Positions 6,058-14,550 of a stretch of DNA of 17,054 bases are shown one piece after another. The notes under the pieces are model-generated. The model was not told the DNA's origin, ran no database searches, and was given only the letters and a program-made list of their open reading frames with translations. Every line of letters starts with the position of its first letter. Position 1 is the first letter of the stretch. Source of the stretch: JBDNJM01 sp041687755 (GTDB lineage: Bacteria > Planctomycetota > UBA1135 > GCA-002686595); assembly GCA_041687755.1 (NCBI GenBank), contig JBDNJM010000111.1, positions 1-17,054 of the forward strand. The letters run 5' to 3'. Position numbers and translations under genes: made by a program.

Positions 6058-7512
6058 CTACTGGGGAGACACGAGCCCCTTCGCCGGCTCCAGCGGAGTG
6101 CGCAGGGAGCGCAATCCCTCGAGCAAGATCACGCGATCCGCGCTGCCGAGGGCGGCGAAGTTGTCGCGGGCGGTTTGGGCTTCCCCGCCGTGCGTCAGAA
6201 TTGCGTCTGTGAGGGTCAGGGCCCGTCCGTCGTGGAGGTACGGAGCAGTATCAGCGATGCCCCAGAGCCTGGCTGTGATGAAGAACGGATCGAGCTCATG
6301 TCCAAAGGACTCCGCCAGCCCCGGTCCCATGTCGTGGCGCTTGAGGTCGGAGAGGCAGACCACGCGGATTCCGCCACCAATCGCTCCTGGGAAAGCGGTC
6401 GGGCCGGTGCGCAGGTCCGACTGCAGATAGACGTTGGCGGAGGGGTCGGTTTCGATCTCGGGCGAGCTGTACGTGAGTACGCTGGAGCTGGTGTCGAGGA
6501 CCGGCGTGTGGCAGCTGGCGCATCCAACGGAGGTGAACAGTTGAGCGGCCTGGGGCAGCATCGGGTTGGGCGCGACGAACGGCGGCTCGAGGTTCGTATT
6601 AAACACGTGCAGCGCGGACAGCTCTCCCTCGAGCACCTCATCGACCACGCCATCCCCGTCGCCGTCGATGCCCTGGCCGACAGTCTCGACCGGCTGCATG
6701 CCCATGTGGAACTCGAGGGCGCCCAGGTCAAATCCACGAACGGTTGCAAACTCGCCCTTGCGCCCAAACGGGCGCACGACCAGGTCGTCGTCGACGCCTT
6801 CGACGCCCGAGAGGTCGAACGTGCCGCTCAAGCTGCCAAAGACGATGGTGCCGAAGTTCGTGCCCTTGGTGATCAGCGAGACGGGGACGTCGGGTTGGAG
6901 CGCTGCGAGATCCTTGAGGTCCTGCAGGTCCGCCGTCATCTCCCGTGCGGCCAGTTCTATTCCACCAGAGCCGAACAGGAACGGCGGGTTGATGTTACGG
7001 CCGTTGTACGCGGCGAAGCCCAGGCCATCGCTGTCGTCCACGTCGATCTCGGTGGGCTGGAACATCGCATTGTTGTTGCTGCCGCCGACTCCTCCGATTG
7101 CGAACCTGAATGGAGCGGTGGTCGAGCTGCCGACAGAGTGGCACTCCATGCAGCTCTGCGCATCGAGACCGTTGACGCGCAGGAACGTGCCGTTGTTCTG
7201 CAGGGTCGGGCGGCCACCCGGGCCCGTGGTATCCAAGATGTCGAGCGGGCCGTCACCGTAGCCGTCGAGCTTGTTGAAGTTGGTCGAGAAGATCCGTAGG
7301 CCGTGGTTGCGGATATCCTTGAGGCTGAAGGTCCCGGCGAGGATGTCCGCCTGGGTGATGCGTACGCCAGTGATGGCGGGACCTTCGCCGGGAGGGGAGC
7401 CTTGGGCCAGGAGCGTCGAACTCAGGCAGGTGGCTGCGAGCAGGCCGAGCGCAGGGGTCGCAAGGCGGACCCGCAACGCGCGGATTGGAAACGACTGGGT
7501 CTTGTTGAGCAT
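6058..7512 (-). CDS. Secreted di-haem c-type oxidoreductase (DHOR / cytochrome c peroxidase-like)
   Basis: The 484-residue protein has a signal peptide (about 1-37, cleavage near LLAQ-GS) and two covalent haem motifs, CMECH at 121-125 and CASCH at 331-335. It also has the C-terminal signature of the MauG/di-haem peroxidase superfamily, TARLWGIADTAPYLHDGRAL (413-432), and a possible Met haem ligand in RHDMGPG (392-398). NGTFLRVNG before the first haem and GGVGGSN...TEIDVDDSDG after it follow the 'di-haem oxidoreductase, putative peroxidase' (thiol oxidoreductase) pattern. A calcium-loop-like GIDGDGDGVVDE (281-292) lies in the linker. It would transfer electrons or reduce peroxide in the periplasm; the partner is unknown. 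The ATG at 7512 is preceded by a poly-C tract rather than a Shine-Dalgarno. It ends in TAG and is transcribed alone. Confidence 0.92.
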   Translation of the reverse strand: MLNKTQSFPIRALRVRLATPALGLLAATCLSSTLLAQGSPPGEGPAITGVRITQADILAGTFSLKDIRNHGLRIFSTNFNKLDGYGDGPLDILDTTGPGGRPTLQNNGTFLRVNGLDAQSCMECHSVGSSTTAPFRFAIGGVGGSNNNAMFQPTEIDVDDSDGLGFAAYNGRNINPPFLFGSGGIELAAREMTADLQDLKDLAALQPDVPVSLITKGTNFGTIVFGSLSGTFDLSGVEGVDDDLVVRPFGRKGEFATVRGFDLGALEFHMGMQPVETVGQGIDGDGDGVVDEVLEGELSALHVFNTNLEPPFVAPNPMLPQAAQLFTSVGCASCHTPVLDTSSSVLTYSSPEIETDPSANVYLQSDLRTGPTAFPGAIGGGIRVVCLSDLKRHDMGPGLAESFGHELDPFFITARLWGIADTAPYLHDGRALTLTDAILTHGGEAQTARDNFAALGSADRVILLEGLRSLRTPLEPAKGLVSPQ

Positions 7513-7888
7513 GAAGAGGGGGGGGGGAGAGGGCAGGGCGGAGCGCCCGAGCTGTAGCGCTTCAAAGTCTCGCGCGCTCTACCCGGTCAGGAAGTGCCGG
7601 GGCGGATCTGGAGCATGGACGAGGCCTGGAGCGCACCCCCCGCCCGGGTGGGGCTGCCCGGCTCTAGTTAACCAGGGCTCAACAACATGCAAAACTGGCA
7701 CTCTGTGCAGCGGCACGCGTGAGATGAGGCTGGCCCGGTGCGCCAGGCTCGCTAAGCCGAGTTCGGGCGTTCGAGAGCTTGGGAGTCCTGCAGGGTTGCT
7801 CCGACTCGGTCGCCTCGGCGCAAACACAGATCTGAGACATGCCGGTGGGGCGGCCTAGGCGAAAGCTCCTTGGGTCCAACCCCCGCGC
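7513..7888. other. Gene-free stretch upstream of the di-haem oxidoreductase
   Basis: About 375 bases without a convincing gene. In the mRNA sense, the leader of the di-haem oxidoreductase ends in a run of ten C (7518-7527), five bases before its ATG. The only relatively AT-rich patch, near 7670-7700, could hold its promoter, but no clear -35/-10 pair was found. Confidence 0.4.
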
Positions 7889-8644
7889 TCAACCGAAGAC
7901 TCGCTCGGGCCCAAGGAACCACACGGTGACCGCCCAGCTCGGAGTTCGGCAGGGCAGCACGGCGTGTTCGAGCTTCTCGGAATCGAACAACACGAGCCGA
8001 TCGAATCGGGGGGCCAGGTCCTCCTGGCCCTCCGGTCCGAACGTGCGCAACTCCCCATCGTCCGTACTCGCCCGGTTCCCGCTGAGATACCAAACGGCCG
8101 TGGCACGGCGCCTCGATCGGCCTGCTAGTGCGTCGCGGTGCCCTCCGTAGCCCTGGGAAAGGCGGGGGTAGCGAGCGAGCTGCACTTCGATCTCGAGGGG
8201 GCCGAGCCAGGCCTGTGCTCTCAGCTGATGCGCCAGCCGCAGGAACAGGTCCCAGAGAGGCGTCAGGGCCGCGGGGACATTCGGCTCGAGTCAGCAGGTC
8301 GAGTCGCTTCGCAGTTTTGCGTCATGCTGGCGAACAGTGCTGCGGCCGACAGTGGCGGGGCGGAACTGGAAGCCGTGGGCGAAGATCCCCGCCGCCGCCG
8401 CGCGTGCCGCAGCCGTGCCGAGGACCCCGTCGTAGACAACGGCGTTGCCGCGCCCGAAGTGTCTGAGGCTGTGTGAGTCGAGGACCGGATCGACGCCAGC
8501 GGTGTCTTCCGCTCCGGCTGTGGCAGGCGTTCCATCCGCGCCGAGGCGCGGACTTGGTCCGACGCCCGGTGCGCCCTGCTCGCAGGGTTCTTCACCAGGC
8601 CGGCGATCCGACGGGAGCTCGGGCGGTGGGGATGAGTCGTGCAT
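7889..8644 (-). pseudogene. EGL-9/PHD-type 2-oxoglutarate/Fe(II) oxygenase with in-frame TGA (probable pseudogene)
   Basis: One frame runs from ATG 8644 to the TGA at 7889, broken only by TGA at 8291-8293 (codon 118). Residues 1-50 are a low-complexity proline- and acidic-rich lead. From about 66 on, GNAVVYDGVLG, GFQFRPATVGR and LRSDSTC-TGA-LEP match the IRGD...W(I/L) segment of HIF-prolyl-hydroxylase-like enzymes, placing the TGA at the conserved Trp. The catalytic core follows: VQLARYPRLSQGYGGHRDAL (iron ligands His169, Asp171), RRRATAVWYLS, DDGELRTFGP, DRLVLFDSEKLEHAVLP (iron ligand His227) and SWAVTVWF. The Arg that normally precedes (W/Y)A.TVWF and binds 2-oxoglutarate is Ser236 here. 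Nonsense at a Trp codon plus a lost cosubstrate Arg point to decay. No convincing SECIS-like stem was seen after this TGA. Working members hydroxylate prolyl residues, often on translation factors. Confidence 0.75.
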
Positions 8645-8919
8645 GCGCTGGGCCCGGCATGCCGAATCGCGCTAGGTGCGACTCGAGTCGTGAAGCAAGG
8701 GCCGGGAGCCTAGCACTCGAGGGCGACGGCCGGCTCTCCCATGACCGCTGGCTCGGTGCGTCTTGGCGCCAAGGCCTGGCGTTGGGGCGCCACGAGTGAA
8801 GTTTGGTCCATCGCCGGGGTCCTGTACCTGCCGGAGCGGCTCCGACACGCTCAGGTTCCACTCCGTCACTCGTGATGTACTCTGCCAGCCTTCGTCTCCT
8901 TCTCGACCCTGCCGTTCCA

Positions 8920-10530
8920 ATGATCGCCAACACCATCGCAGTCCAACCCCAGAGCAGAGCCTCGAGCAAAACGGCCGGTCGATGCCTTTTCCAATTCGCC
9001 AGCGTCGGGCTGATCCTGGTGTGCATCGCGGGCTGCAATTCACAGCCGCCGGCCTCTGAGTCGGTCGCGGCGTCGGTTGCGGCCCAGCGCGCGCTCGACC
9101 CGCAGCCTGGCGCGGCGAGCCTCGAAGATTCATTGGTCTCGGACTCGGGCAATGGCGGGTACGACGTGCAGCGCTACGACCTGCAGCTAGGCTACGACCT
9201 GGAAGGCAACTCGATCGATGCCGAAGTCGAGATCGCCGCGATCGCGACCCAGGATCTCAGCCAGTTCAATTTGGACTTGTTCGGGCTGACCGTGGTCTCC
9301 GTCAGTGTGGACGGGCAGGCGGCTACGTTCGAGCGCGAGGGCCAGGAACTGACCATCACGCCTGGGGCGCCGCTGGCGAACGGCGTGCCGTTCACGACGG
9401 TCGTGGCCTACGGCGGCGTGCCCCTGGGCGTGCGCGATCCCTCGGTGCCGGGCGACTCCCTGATCGGCTGGACCGAGACGAACGGGGAGGTCTACGTCGT
9501 GAGCGAGCCGAACGGCGCGATGAACTTTATGCCCTGCAACGATCACCCGCAGGACAAGGCGCTGATCAGTATGGAGCTGAGCGTCCCGGAGCCGCTGCTG
9601 GCGGTCGCCGGAGGGCGGCTGGTGGAGGAAACGGTCGTGGACGGAGTGCGTACTACGCGGTGGGAGAGTCGCGACCCGATGGCGACCTACTTGATCACCA
9701 TCGGCATCGCCGAGTTCGAGCGCCAGGAGCTCGAGCCCGTGCACGGCGTGCCGATCGTCAACTACTTCGCGCCCGGCACGACCGAGCGCGAGCGGAGTGC
9801 TTTTGCGGAGACCGGCGAAGTTCTCGGTCACCTGATCGACATCGCGGGGCCCTACCCGTTCGAGAGCGCGGGCGGCGTACTCGCGGGCATGGACCTGCCG
9901 GGCGCGCTCGAGTGCCAAACCCTGGCGGTGTACGGGCGCCGTACTGGATCAAGGAGCACCATCGCGCACGAGCTCGCCCACCAGTGGTTCGGCAACAGCG
10001 TCTCGTTAAGGAACTGGAGCGACATGTGGCTCAACGAGGGCTTCGCCGCCTACCTTTCCTGGCTTGTGGCCGAGCGCATCGAGGGGCCCGAGAATCTCGC
10101 CGAGCAGGTCTACCGTGCCTACGCCACCGTGCGCTCGATTCCGAACGCCGATCCGCCCGGTGCGATCCAGTCCGAGTCGATGTTCGGCGTCGGCGTCTAT
10201 GTGCGCGGTCCCTTGGTGCTGCATCGCCTCCGTGAGGAAGTGGGGGACGACACGTTCTTCTCGATCCTGCAGGGCTGGGCCGCGGACCACCGCGACGGCA
10301 ACGTGGGGCTCGAGGATTTCATCGCGTACGCCGAAGCCGCAGGCGGACCGGCGGTGCGTCCGCTGCTTGAGGCCTGGCTGTTCGACGTTGAGGTACCGCG
10401 CGTGCCCGCCTTCGACGAGCGCATGGCCGAGGAAGCAGCGGCGCGCGAGCAGCGACGCCTCGAGCGCGAACAGCGCAAGGCCGAGCGTGAAGCGAAGCGC
10501 GAGGCGGAAGAAGAAGAGAACGACGGCTGA
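8920..10530 (+). CDS. M1-family zinc metallopeptidase (aminopeptidase N-like) lipoprotein
   Basis: From ATG 8920 the protein has 536 residues. Residues 1-39 are a lipoprotein signal peptide with lipobox I-A-G-C, the acylated Cys being 39. An N-terminal beta domain follows (YDVQRYDLQLGYD, typical of M1). Then come GALEC, the counterpart of the GAMEN substrate motif, and the zinc site HELAH (350-354) with Glu373 eighteen residues on in WLNEGFAAYLSW. Tyr427 in VYVRGPLVLHRLR is the likely catalytic Tyr. It would trim N-terminal residues from peptides at the membrane surface. The tail from about residue 500 is a charged coiled coil rich in Glu, Arg and Lys. It lacks the C-terminal helical domain of full-length aminopeptidase N. 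ATG 8875 and GTG 8803 are upstream alternatives, but 8920 gives the best signal peptide. The leader is pyrimidine-rich with no Shine-Dalgarno. Confidence 0.92.
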   Translation: MIANTIAVQPQSRASSKTAGRCLFQFASVGLILVCIAGCNSQPPASESVAASVAAQRALDPQPGAASLEDSLVSDSGNGGYDVQRYDLQLGYDLEGNSIDAEVEIAAIATQDLSQFNLDLFGLTVVSVSVDGQAATFEREGQELTITPGAPLANGVPFTTVVAYGGVPLGVRDPSVPGDSLIGWTETNGEVYVVSEPNGAMNFMPCNDHPQDKALISMELSVPEPLLAVAGGRLVEETVVDGVRTTRWESRDPMATYLITIGIAEFERQELEPVHGVPIVNYFAPGTTERERSAFAETGEVLGHLIDIAGPYPFESAGGVLAGMDLPGALECQTLAVYGRRTGSRSTIAHELAHQWFGNSVSLRNWSDMWLNEGFAAYLSWLVAERIEGPENLAEQVYRAYATVRSIPNADPPGAIQSESMFGVGVYVRGPLVLHRLREEVGDDTFFSILQGWAADHRDGNVGLEDFIAYAEAAGGPAVRPLLEAWLFDVEVPRVPAFDERMAEEAAAREQRRLEREQRKAEREAKREAEEEENDG

Positions 10531-11213
10531 CGGCGTCGAGCCCTGGAGCACGGATGGCACCGGAGCCAACACTGGTCTGGTCATCTCCTCGCCAGAGTTC
10601 GGCGTGCCCCTGGCGCCGCTGGAGCGCCGAGAGCGTGAACGGACTGCGCCAGGCGCGACGATTCACGCTCTCTGAGCCTAGTCACGGACCTCTGGGCCGG
10701 CCCGGGAAGCGCCGATCCGCAACAACTCGGCCGGGCGGGTGGGCTCCCTGTTCCTAAGCGCCGCCGATGTAGTTGTCGGAGCCGACCCCTGCTCGACGTC
10801 GCTCGCCGGGTACGTGGCCGAGACGTTGAGCGCGGGATGCGGAGGCCGGTCGATTCAAAGCTAGGCGCGGTGTGCTTGGGAGGCGCGGTGGGCGTGACGT
10901 TGCACTCGGTTCCTAGCGCGCCAGCGTTCCTGGCCGCGCCGCTAAGGAGCGCGGGCAAGGCCCGGCGAGGCTGCAAAGGCAGCCCGAGGGCATCGGATCT
11001 GCGCCGGGATTTCGATACCGGCGACCAGACCTTGTTATCACCGCTCCCCTCGGACCTAACCCCTCCCCGATCTACACCGCGTCGGAGCCCGCGGGCACGC
11101 CTCGGTGCGGTCAGGTTGCGCCACTGACCTTCGGGGCTGGTTCGCCGTTAGCCCCACGGTGGTCAGGCCCCCGAATTCTCCCCCCCCTTCGGCCCCTATT
11201 TGCCTCTCCCCCC
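10531..11213. other. Long intergenic region between the metallopeptidase and the 944-residue secreted protein
   Basis: About 680 bases with no gene I can support. Open frames here are short, arginine/serine-rich and unlike any known family. It holds a strong inverted repeat (listed separately) and, at its right end, a C-rich leader directly before ATG 11214. The promoter of the 944-residue gene must lie here, but no clear boxes were seen. Confidence 0.45.
10629..10672. terminator. Inverted repeat downstream of the metallopeptidase gene
   Basis: The perfect 11-bp repeat gagagcgtgaa / ttcacgctctc (10629-10639 with 10662-10672) encloses a 22-base loop that can itself form a small GC stem (gcg/cgc). 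It starts about 100 bases after the stop at 10530. There is no T-run. It could be the transcript's 3' end or an inverted-repeat protein-binding site. Confidence 0.4.
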
Positions 11214-14048
11214 ATGCGCACCCCGAAGACCCCTCTGGCGAGCTGCCTCGCCTCGGTCACTCTCCTTTGGACGGGCACGACTGCCGTCGCCCAAACGCTG
11301 GATGTTCATCCGTCCTACCGCTCGAACGGCTCCGACGGCAACTTCTTCGAGGTCTACCAGGATGAGCTGGTGACTTATCAGCTCGCGCATCCGGGCCTGA
11401 CCCACGAACAGAGTCAGCAGGAGCCGGATAAGGTCTCGCTCCTCCTGTACGCCGCGGCGTTGCTTCCCGCTCCCTTGCCGATCGGACCCTCCGCCGACCT
11501 CTGGCTGGACCCGACCCAGGCCACCCTCCTGTTCGTGCCGGCGAGCCTCAAGCTGGAGCTCGCCTGGCCCCTTGGGATCACGCCCGAGGATGTGGGCGTC
11601 CAGGTCCAGGCCGGGACGATCGAAGTCGTTTTGGGCGAAGCCGAGCTGCATCTCTCCGATCCAATCGAGCTGGTCTACGTGCCGCCGCCGACGATTTTCG
11701 CCGACCGGATGATCCCGGAGGGGGCGTTGGCCTCCGGCACCGAGTCGATCGTCTTCGACGCGACCGCGAATGCCTACCGCCTGCGGTTCGACGACGGCGT
11801 CGACCCGGTCGAGTACTTCATCGACCTGAACGATCCGAAGGTCCAGAAGGGCACGCTGCGCGTCAGGGAGCTCGAGCACGACGTGTTCGCGGTCACCGAC
11901 GGCGGGATGTACTACAGCCAGGGCCAGGGCGTGGTGAACCTGAACCCGAAGGCCTTCGAGAATTTCGGGGTGCACACCCTCGCCGCGCACTTGCCCTTCA
12001 ACGGCGAGATCGTGCTCGTCTACGTCGACCAGCTGCCCACGCTCAGCGGCTCGAACGTGGTGCGCTACCGCGCGTTCAGCTTCGGGCTGTCGGGTCGTTC
12101 GCTCAGCGTGCGCGCCCTCGACCTCGACCCGGCTGACCGGCCCGGGGATTCCTACTTCGGCTTCACGCTGTTCGGGCAGGCGGTCTCCAGCGGGCTTGAG
12201 GCGGAGCCGGTCCGCATTCCGTACATGGACCAAATCGGCATCACGATGGTCGACCGCGACTACTTCGCTTCGTCGTTTGTTGACATGTACAACTCGAACT
12301 CGCAGCTCCACGGGCCGCCGAAGTTCCTGCGCTCTGGAAACAACATCCGCAACTCGGAGGACATGTTCTACCTGCCCACCACGGGCGGCTTGATTCGGCC
12401 CCTGGACGAGCGCGGCTGGGTGACGATTTCCGACGACGTCTCCGACTGCTTTGTGGGAACGACCGCGCCCCGTTCGCCGCGCGCGGACGACTTCGCCAGC
12501 GTCATGGGAATCGGGTTCACCGGTGAGCCGGTCCCGGGCAAGTACGCCGACGACAAGGTCATCACCGACGCGATGATCACCTGGGGTTTCGAGGAGATCC
12601 TGGCCTGGAAGTTCCACTGGATGAACGCGGGGCTCAACCGACGCGCAACAACCCATGCGCCCGCCAACCCCATTGCTGGAACCGACCAGGAGCTGCGCGA
12701 CTGGAGCGGGACCGCCCGCGACGCCGGCTGGCTGGTGGCGCTCTACGGCGACTTCTACAGCATCGACCAGGCGCCGGTGGTGTTTGACAACCCTAACTAC
12801 TCCGAGGGCGAGAACGGCACCTACGCCAACTTCGAGGACGCCGTAGTCGCTCCCGACGGTGAGTACGCCCGCGGGTTCCAGGCGCTGGTCGACAGCAGCC
12901 CGGCCGGTCAGGGAGGCGCCGACTACTTCACCCGCATCCTCTCCCCGCGCCGCGCCCTGCGCCACTTCGCCCGCGAGTCGCAGCTGTTCCGCGACGACTA
13001 CCGCGCCAACGCGGCCGACTTCGACGTCATCCCGATCTCCACGCCTGACCTGATCGTGACGGGCGACCAGGGCTCCCCGGAATCCTCGAACGGCCCGATC
13101 TCCTACGACTCGGCGAGCTCGAACGACAGCTCGATCGGCGAGGCGATCAATAGCTACAAGAACCTCTTCCGCCTGGCGAACGAGATCCTCGACGGCCCGG
13201 TGTTCGGCGAGGGCAGCTTCTTCACCTACGACACGCGCTTCGACAGCTTCTACGCCGGCTACCTCGACGGCGTGTGGCGAACGCTGAGCACCGTGGGTGC
13301 CCCCAATGCGCCGGGCGCGGGCGGCATGAGCGAGCTGGTCGTGCCGGACTACGAGGTCAACGTCGTCCTGCCGAAGATGACCGGCCTGTTCGGCATGGGC
13401 CTCTACAACCGCTTCTTCGAGGAGGGCCTGACGGGCGGCACCGGCGCCGTGCTGAACGATCTCGCGCTCAACGAGTGGCGCGTGACCGAGATCAGCTACA
13501 TGCACAACGGCCTGATTCAGGTGACCTCCCAGAGCGCGATCGGCTCGGACTTCCTGACCGACGCTCAGATGGTGAAGGAGTACTACACGATGGTCTCGCT
13601 CACCGACGAGCGGAAGAACGCCGGCAAGGCCGTGGTCCAGTACCGCAACGCCTCCGGTGGCTCCCCCTGGCGGACGCTCAGCCAGGCGTTCAAGGCGGGC
13701 AACATTGACCTGGCCAAGTGCGTCGTGCGGCTCTCGTTCGAGAGCGGGCTGGTCGTGGTGGCCAACCACACCACCCAAGAGACCCTCGAGGCCGGCCGCC
13801 GGATTCCCGCCAACGGCTGGGCCGTGGAGAACCCGAGCACGGGCTACCGCAACCTGTCCGTGATCGATCCGGCTACGAACAACCGTTACGACGAGGTGGT
13901 GAGCCCGAACTGGATCCTGGCCGACGGCAACGGAGCCGCGCGCGACTTCGGCGGCGTGATCGGGACCACCACGGACTTGGAAGTGGTCCGGCTCGATCAG
14001 CCGCTGACGCTGATCGAACTCGCACAGGGGCGCATCGATGCTCTGTAG
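11214..14048 (+). CDS. Large secreted putative glycoside hydrolase (beta-sandwich, TIM-barrel-like core, beta-sandwich); family not identified
   Basis: The 944-residue protein has a signal peptide (about 1-27, TTAVAQ-TL). Residues 28-330 are beta-rich and probably form one or two beta-sandwich domains. The middle (about 335-730) alternates in the manner of a (beta/alpha)8 barrel: TMVDRDYF, TWGFEEILAWKFHWMNAG (near 455-472), GWLVALYGDFYSID (near 505-518), RALRHFARESQLF (near 580), DLIVTGDQG (near 610), ILDGPVFGEGSFF (near 658-670) and VPDYEVNVVLPKM (near 710). The C-terminal part (VVQYRNASG, VVANHTTQETLEAG, RIPANGWAVENP) resembles the closing beta-sandwich of glycosidases related to the DUF5696/GH101-like group. 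That assignment rests on pattern only. Asp or Glu in GDFYSID and FGEGSFF are candidate catalytic residues. It would act on polysaccharide outside the cytoplasm, fitting the neighbouring sulfatase. The leader CTCTCCCCCC directly before ATG lacks a Shine-Dalgarno. Confidence 0.85.
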   Translation: MRTPKTPLASCLASVTLLWTGTTAVAQTLDVHPSYRSNGSDGNFFEVYQDELVTYQLAHPGLTHEQSQQEPDKVSLLLYAAALLPAPLPIGPSADLWLDPTQATLLFVPASLKLELAWPLGITPEDVGVQVQAGTIEVVLGEAELHLSDPIELVYVPPPTIFADRMIPEGALASGTESIVFDATANAYRLRFDDGVDPVEYFIDLNDPKVQKGTLRVRELEHDVFAVTDGGMYYSQGQGVVNLNPKAFENFGVHTLAAHLPFNGEIVLVYVDQLPTLSGSNVVRYRAFSFGLSGRSLSVRALDLDPADRPGDSYFGFTLFGQAVSSGLEAEPVRIPYMDQIGITMVDRDYFASSFVDMYNSNSQLHGPPKFLRSGNNIRNSEDMFYLPTTGGLIRPLDERGWVTISDDVSDCFVGTTAPRSPRADDFASVMGIGFTGEPVPGKYADDKVITDAMITWGFEEILAWKFHWMNAGLNRRATTHAPANPIAGTDQELRDWSGTARDAGWLVALYGDFYSIDQAPVVFDNPNYSEGENGTYANFEDAVVAPDGEYARGFQALVDSSPAGQGGADYFTRILSPRRALRHFARESQLFRDDYRANAADFDVIPISTPDLIVTGDQGSPESSNGPISYDSASSNDSSIGEAINSYKNLFRLANEILDGPVFGEGSFFTYDTRFDSFYAGYLDGVWRTLSTVGAPNAPGAGGMSELVVPDYEVNVVLPKMTGLFGMGLYNRFFEEGLTGGTGAVLNDLALNEWRVTEISYMHNGLIQVTSQSAIGSDFLTDAQMVKEYYTMVSLTDERKNAGKAVVQYRNASGGSPWRTLSQAFKAGNIDLAKCVVRLSFESGLVVVANHTTQETLEAGRRIPANGWAVENPSTGYRNLSVIDPATNNRYDEVVSPNWILADGNGAARDFGGVIGTTTDLEVVRLDQPLTLIELAQGRIDAL

Positions 14049-14550
14049 TTCGGGGGGGCCGGGACGGCCAATTCTCTTGAACCCGGCTGCGCTCTGACGG
14101 CTCCTCTTCAAGAACTCCGAGCTCGGTCATGCCGAGTCCCTTGCGGAGATGCTCAATGAGCAGGGGACCTGACGCTCGCCTCCCGGTGGCCGTCAGGTCC
14201 CTGTTTCGTAGTGCCAATACTTGTTGGCTCGGCGGCTCTTGCAGGTCGCTGGAGCCGGGGCTTGCCCGGGGTCGCGGCGGGGAGGGCGAGACTTGTGGCC
14301 ACGAGCCACGAGTCGAGTGCCGGGTAGGGGCCGAGTTGTTGTCCAAGAATCTGGTGGTAGCCAAAACTGTTCGGCGGATCTGGACGCTGGGCGGGGCGGC
14401 TGACGGGGGCGGCCGTTCAGCGGCAGCTTGTCGAGCTTGCTCCGGCACGCTCAGCCCTGGATGAAGGGAGGCTAGGTGGGGCAGGTTGACCTAGGCTGGT
14501 CGCAGCAAGTGAGGATCGAAACGTACCCAAGGTACCCACGAGCAGCTCCC
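14049..14550. other. Intergenic region between the putative glycosidase and the second sulfatase
   Basis: About 500 bases without a convincing gene. It includes a terminator hairpin at 14161-14203. Near 14464-14472 is a purine-rich aagggagg just before a GTG at 14476, but the spacing to that GTG is only 3 bases. The 25 extra residues it would add are not signal-like, so it was not taken as the start. Confidence 0.5.
14161..14206 (+). terminator. Rho-independent-type terminator of the 944-residue gene
   Basis: Bases 14161-14174 (caggggacctgacg) pair with 14191-14203 (cgtcaggtccctg): 13 base pairs with one bulged G, a 16-base loop that may hold a small inner stem, and TTT at the 3' side. It lies about 110 bases after the stop at 14048 and separates that gene from the downstream sulfatase. 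Confidence 0.6.

Noticed and set aside
6175..7299. A 374-codon plus-strand frame antisense to the di-haem oxidoreductase
   Set aside because: The opposite strand carries two CxxCH motifs and a complete family signature; this frame has nothing recognisable.
8230..8293. Selenocysteine as the explanation for the TGA in the PHD-like gene
   Set aside because: Relatives have Trp, not Cys, there. The sequence after it offers only a weak GUCCC/GGGAC pairing with a 20-base loop and no G-led apical loop, and the gene has also lost its cosubstrate Arg.
1521..10530. A genetic code in which UGA means Trp throughout
   Set aside because: The hydrolase, the sulfatase at 3227, the peroxiredoxin-like gene and the metallopeptidase all end at TGA exactly where their families end, and TGG is used freely.
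10680..10862. A 58-codon plus-strand frame containing SLFLSAADVVVGADPCSTSL
   Set aside because: It looks mildly protein-like but has no start codon, no recognisable family and no neighbour context; it is within chance for this composition.
11196..14111. A 971-codon open frame on the minus strand covering the entire 944-residue gene
   Set aside because: Its translation is a Val/Arg/His/Asp-rich string with no domain, signal peptide or motif. Strong third-position GC bias on the plus strand removes stops from this antisense frame. The plus-strand protein has a signal peptide and coherent domains.
14464..14550. GTG 14476 as the start of the second sulfatase, with aagggagg upstream
   Set aside because: The purine-rich block is only 3 bases from the GTG, and the added 25 residues (with WSQQ and RIETYPRYPR) would precede and weaken the signal peptide. 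ATG 14551 gives a normal one.
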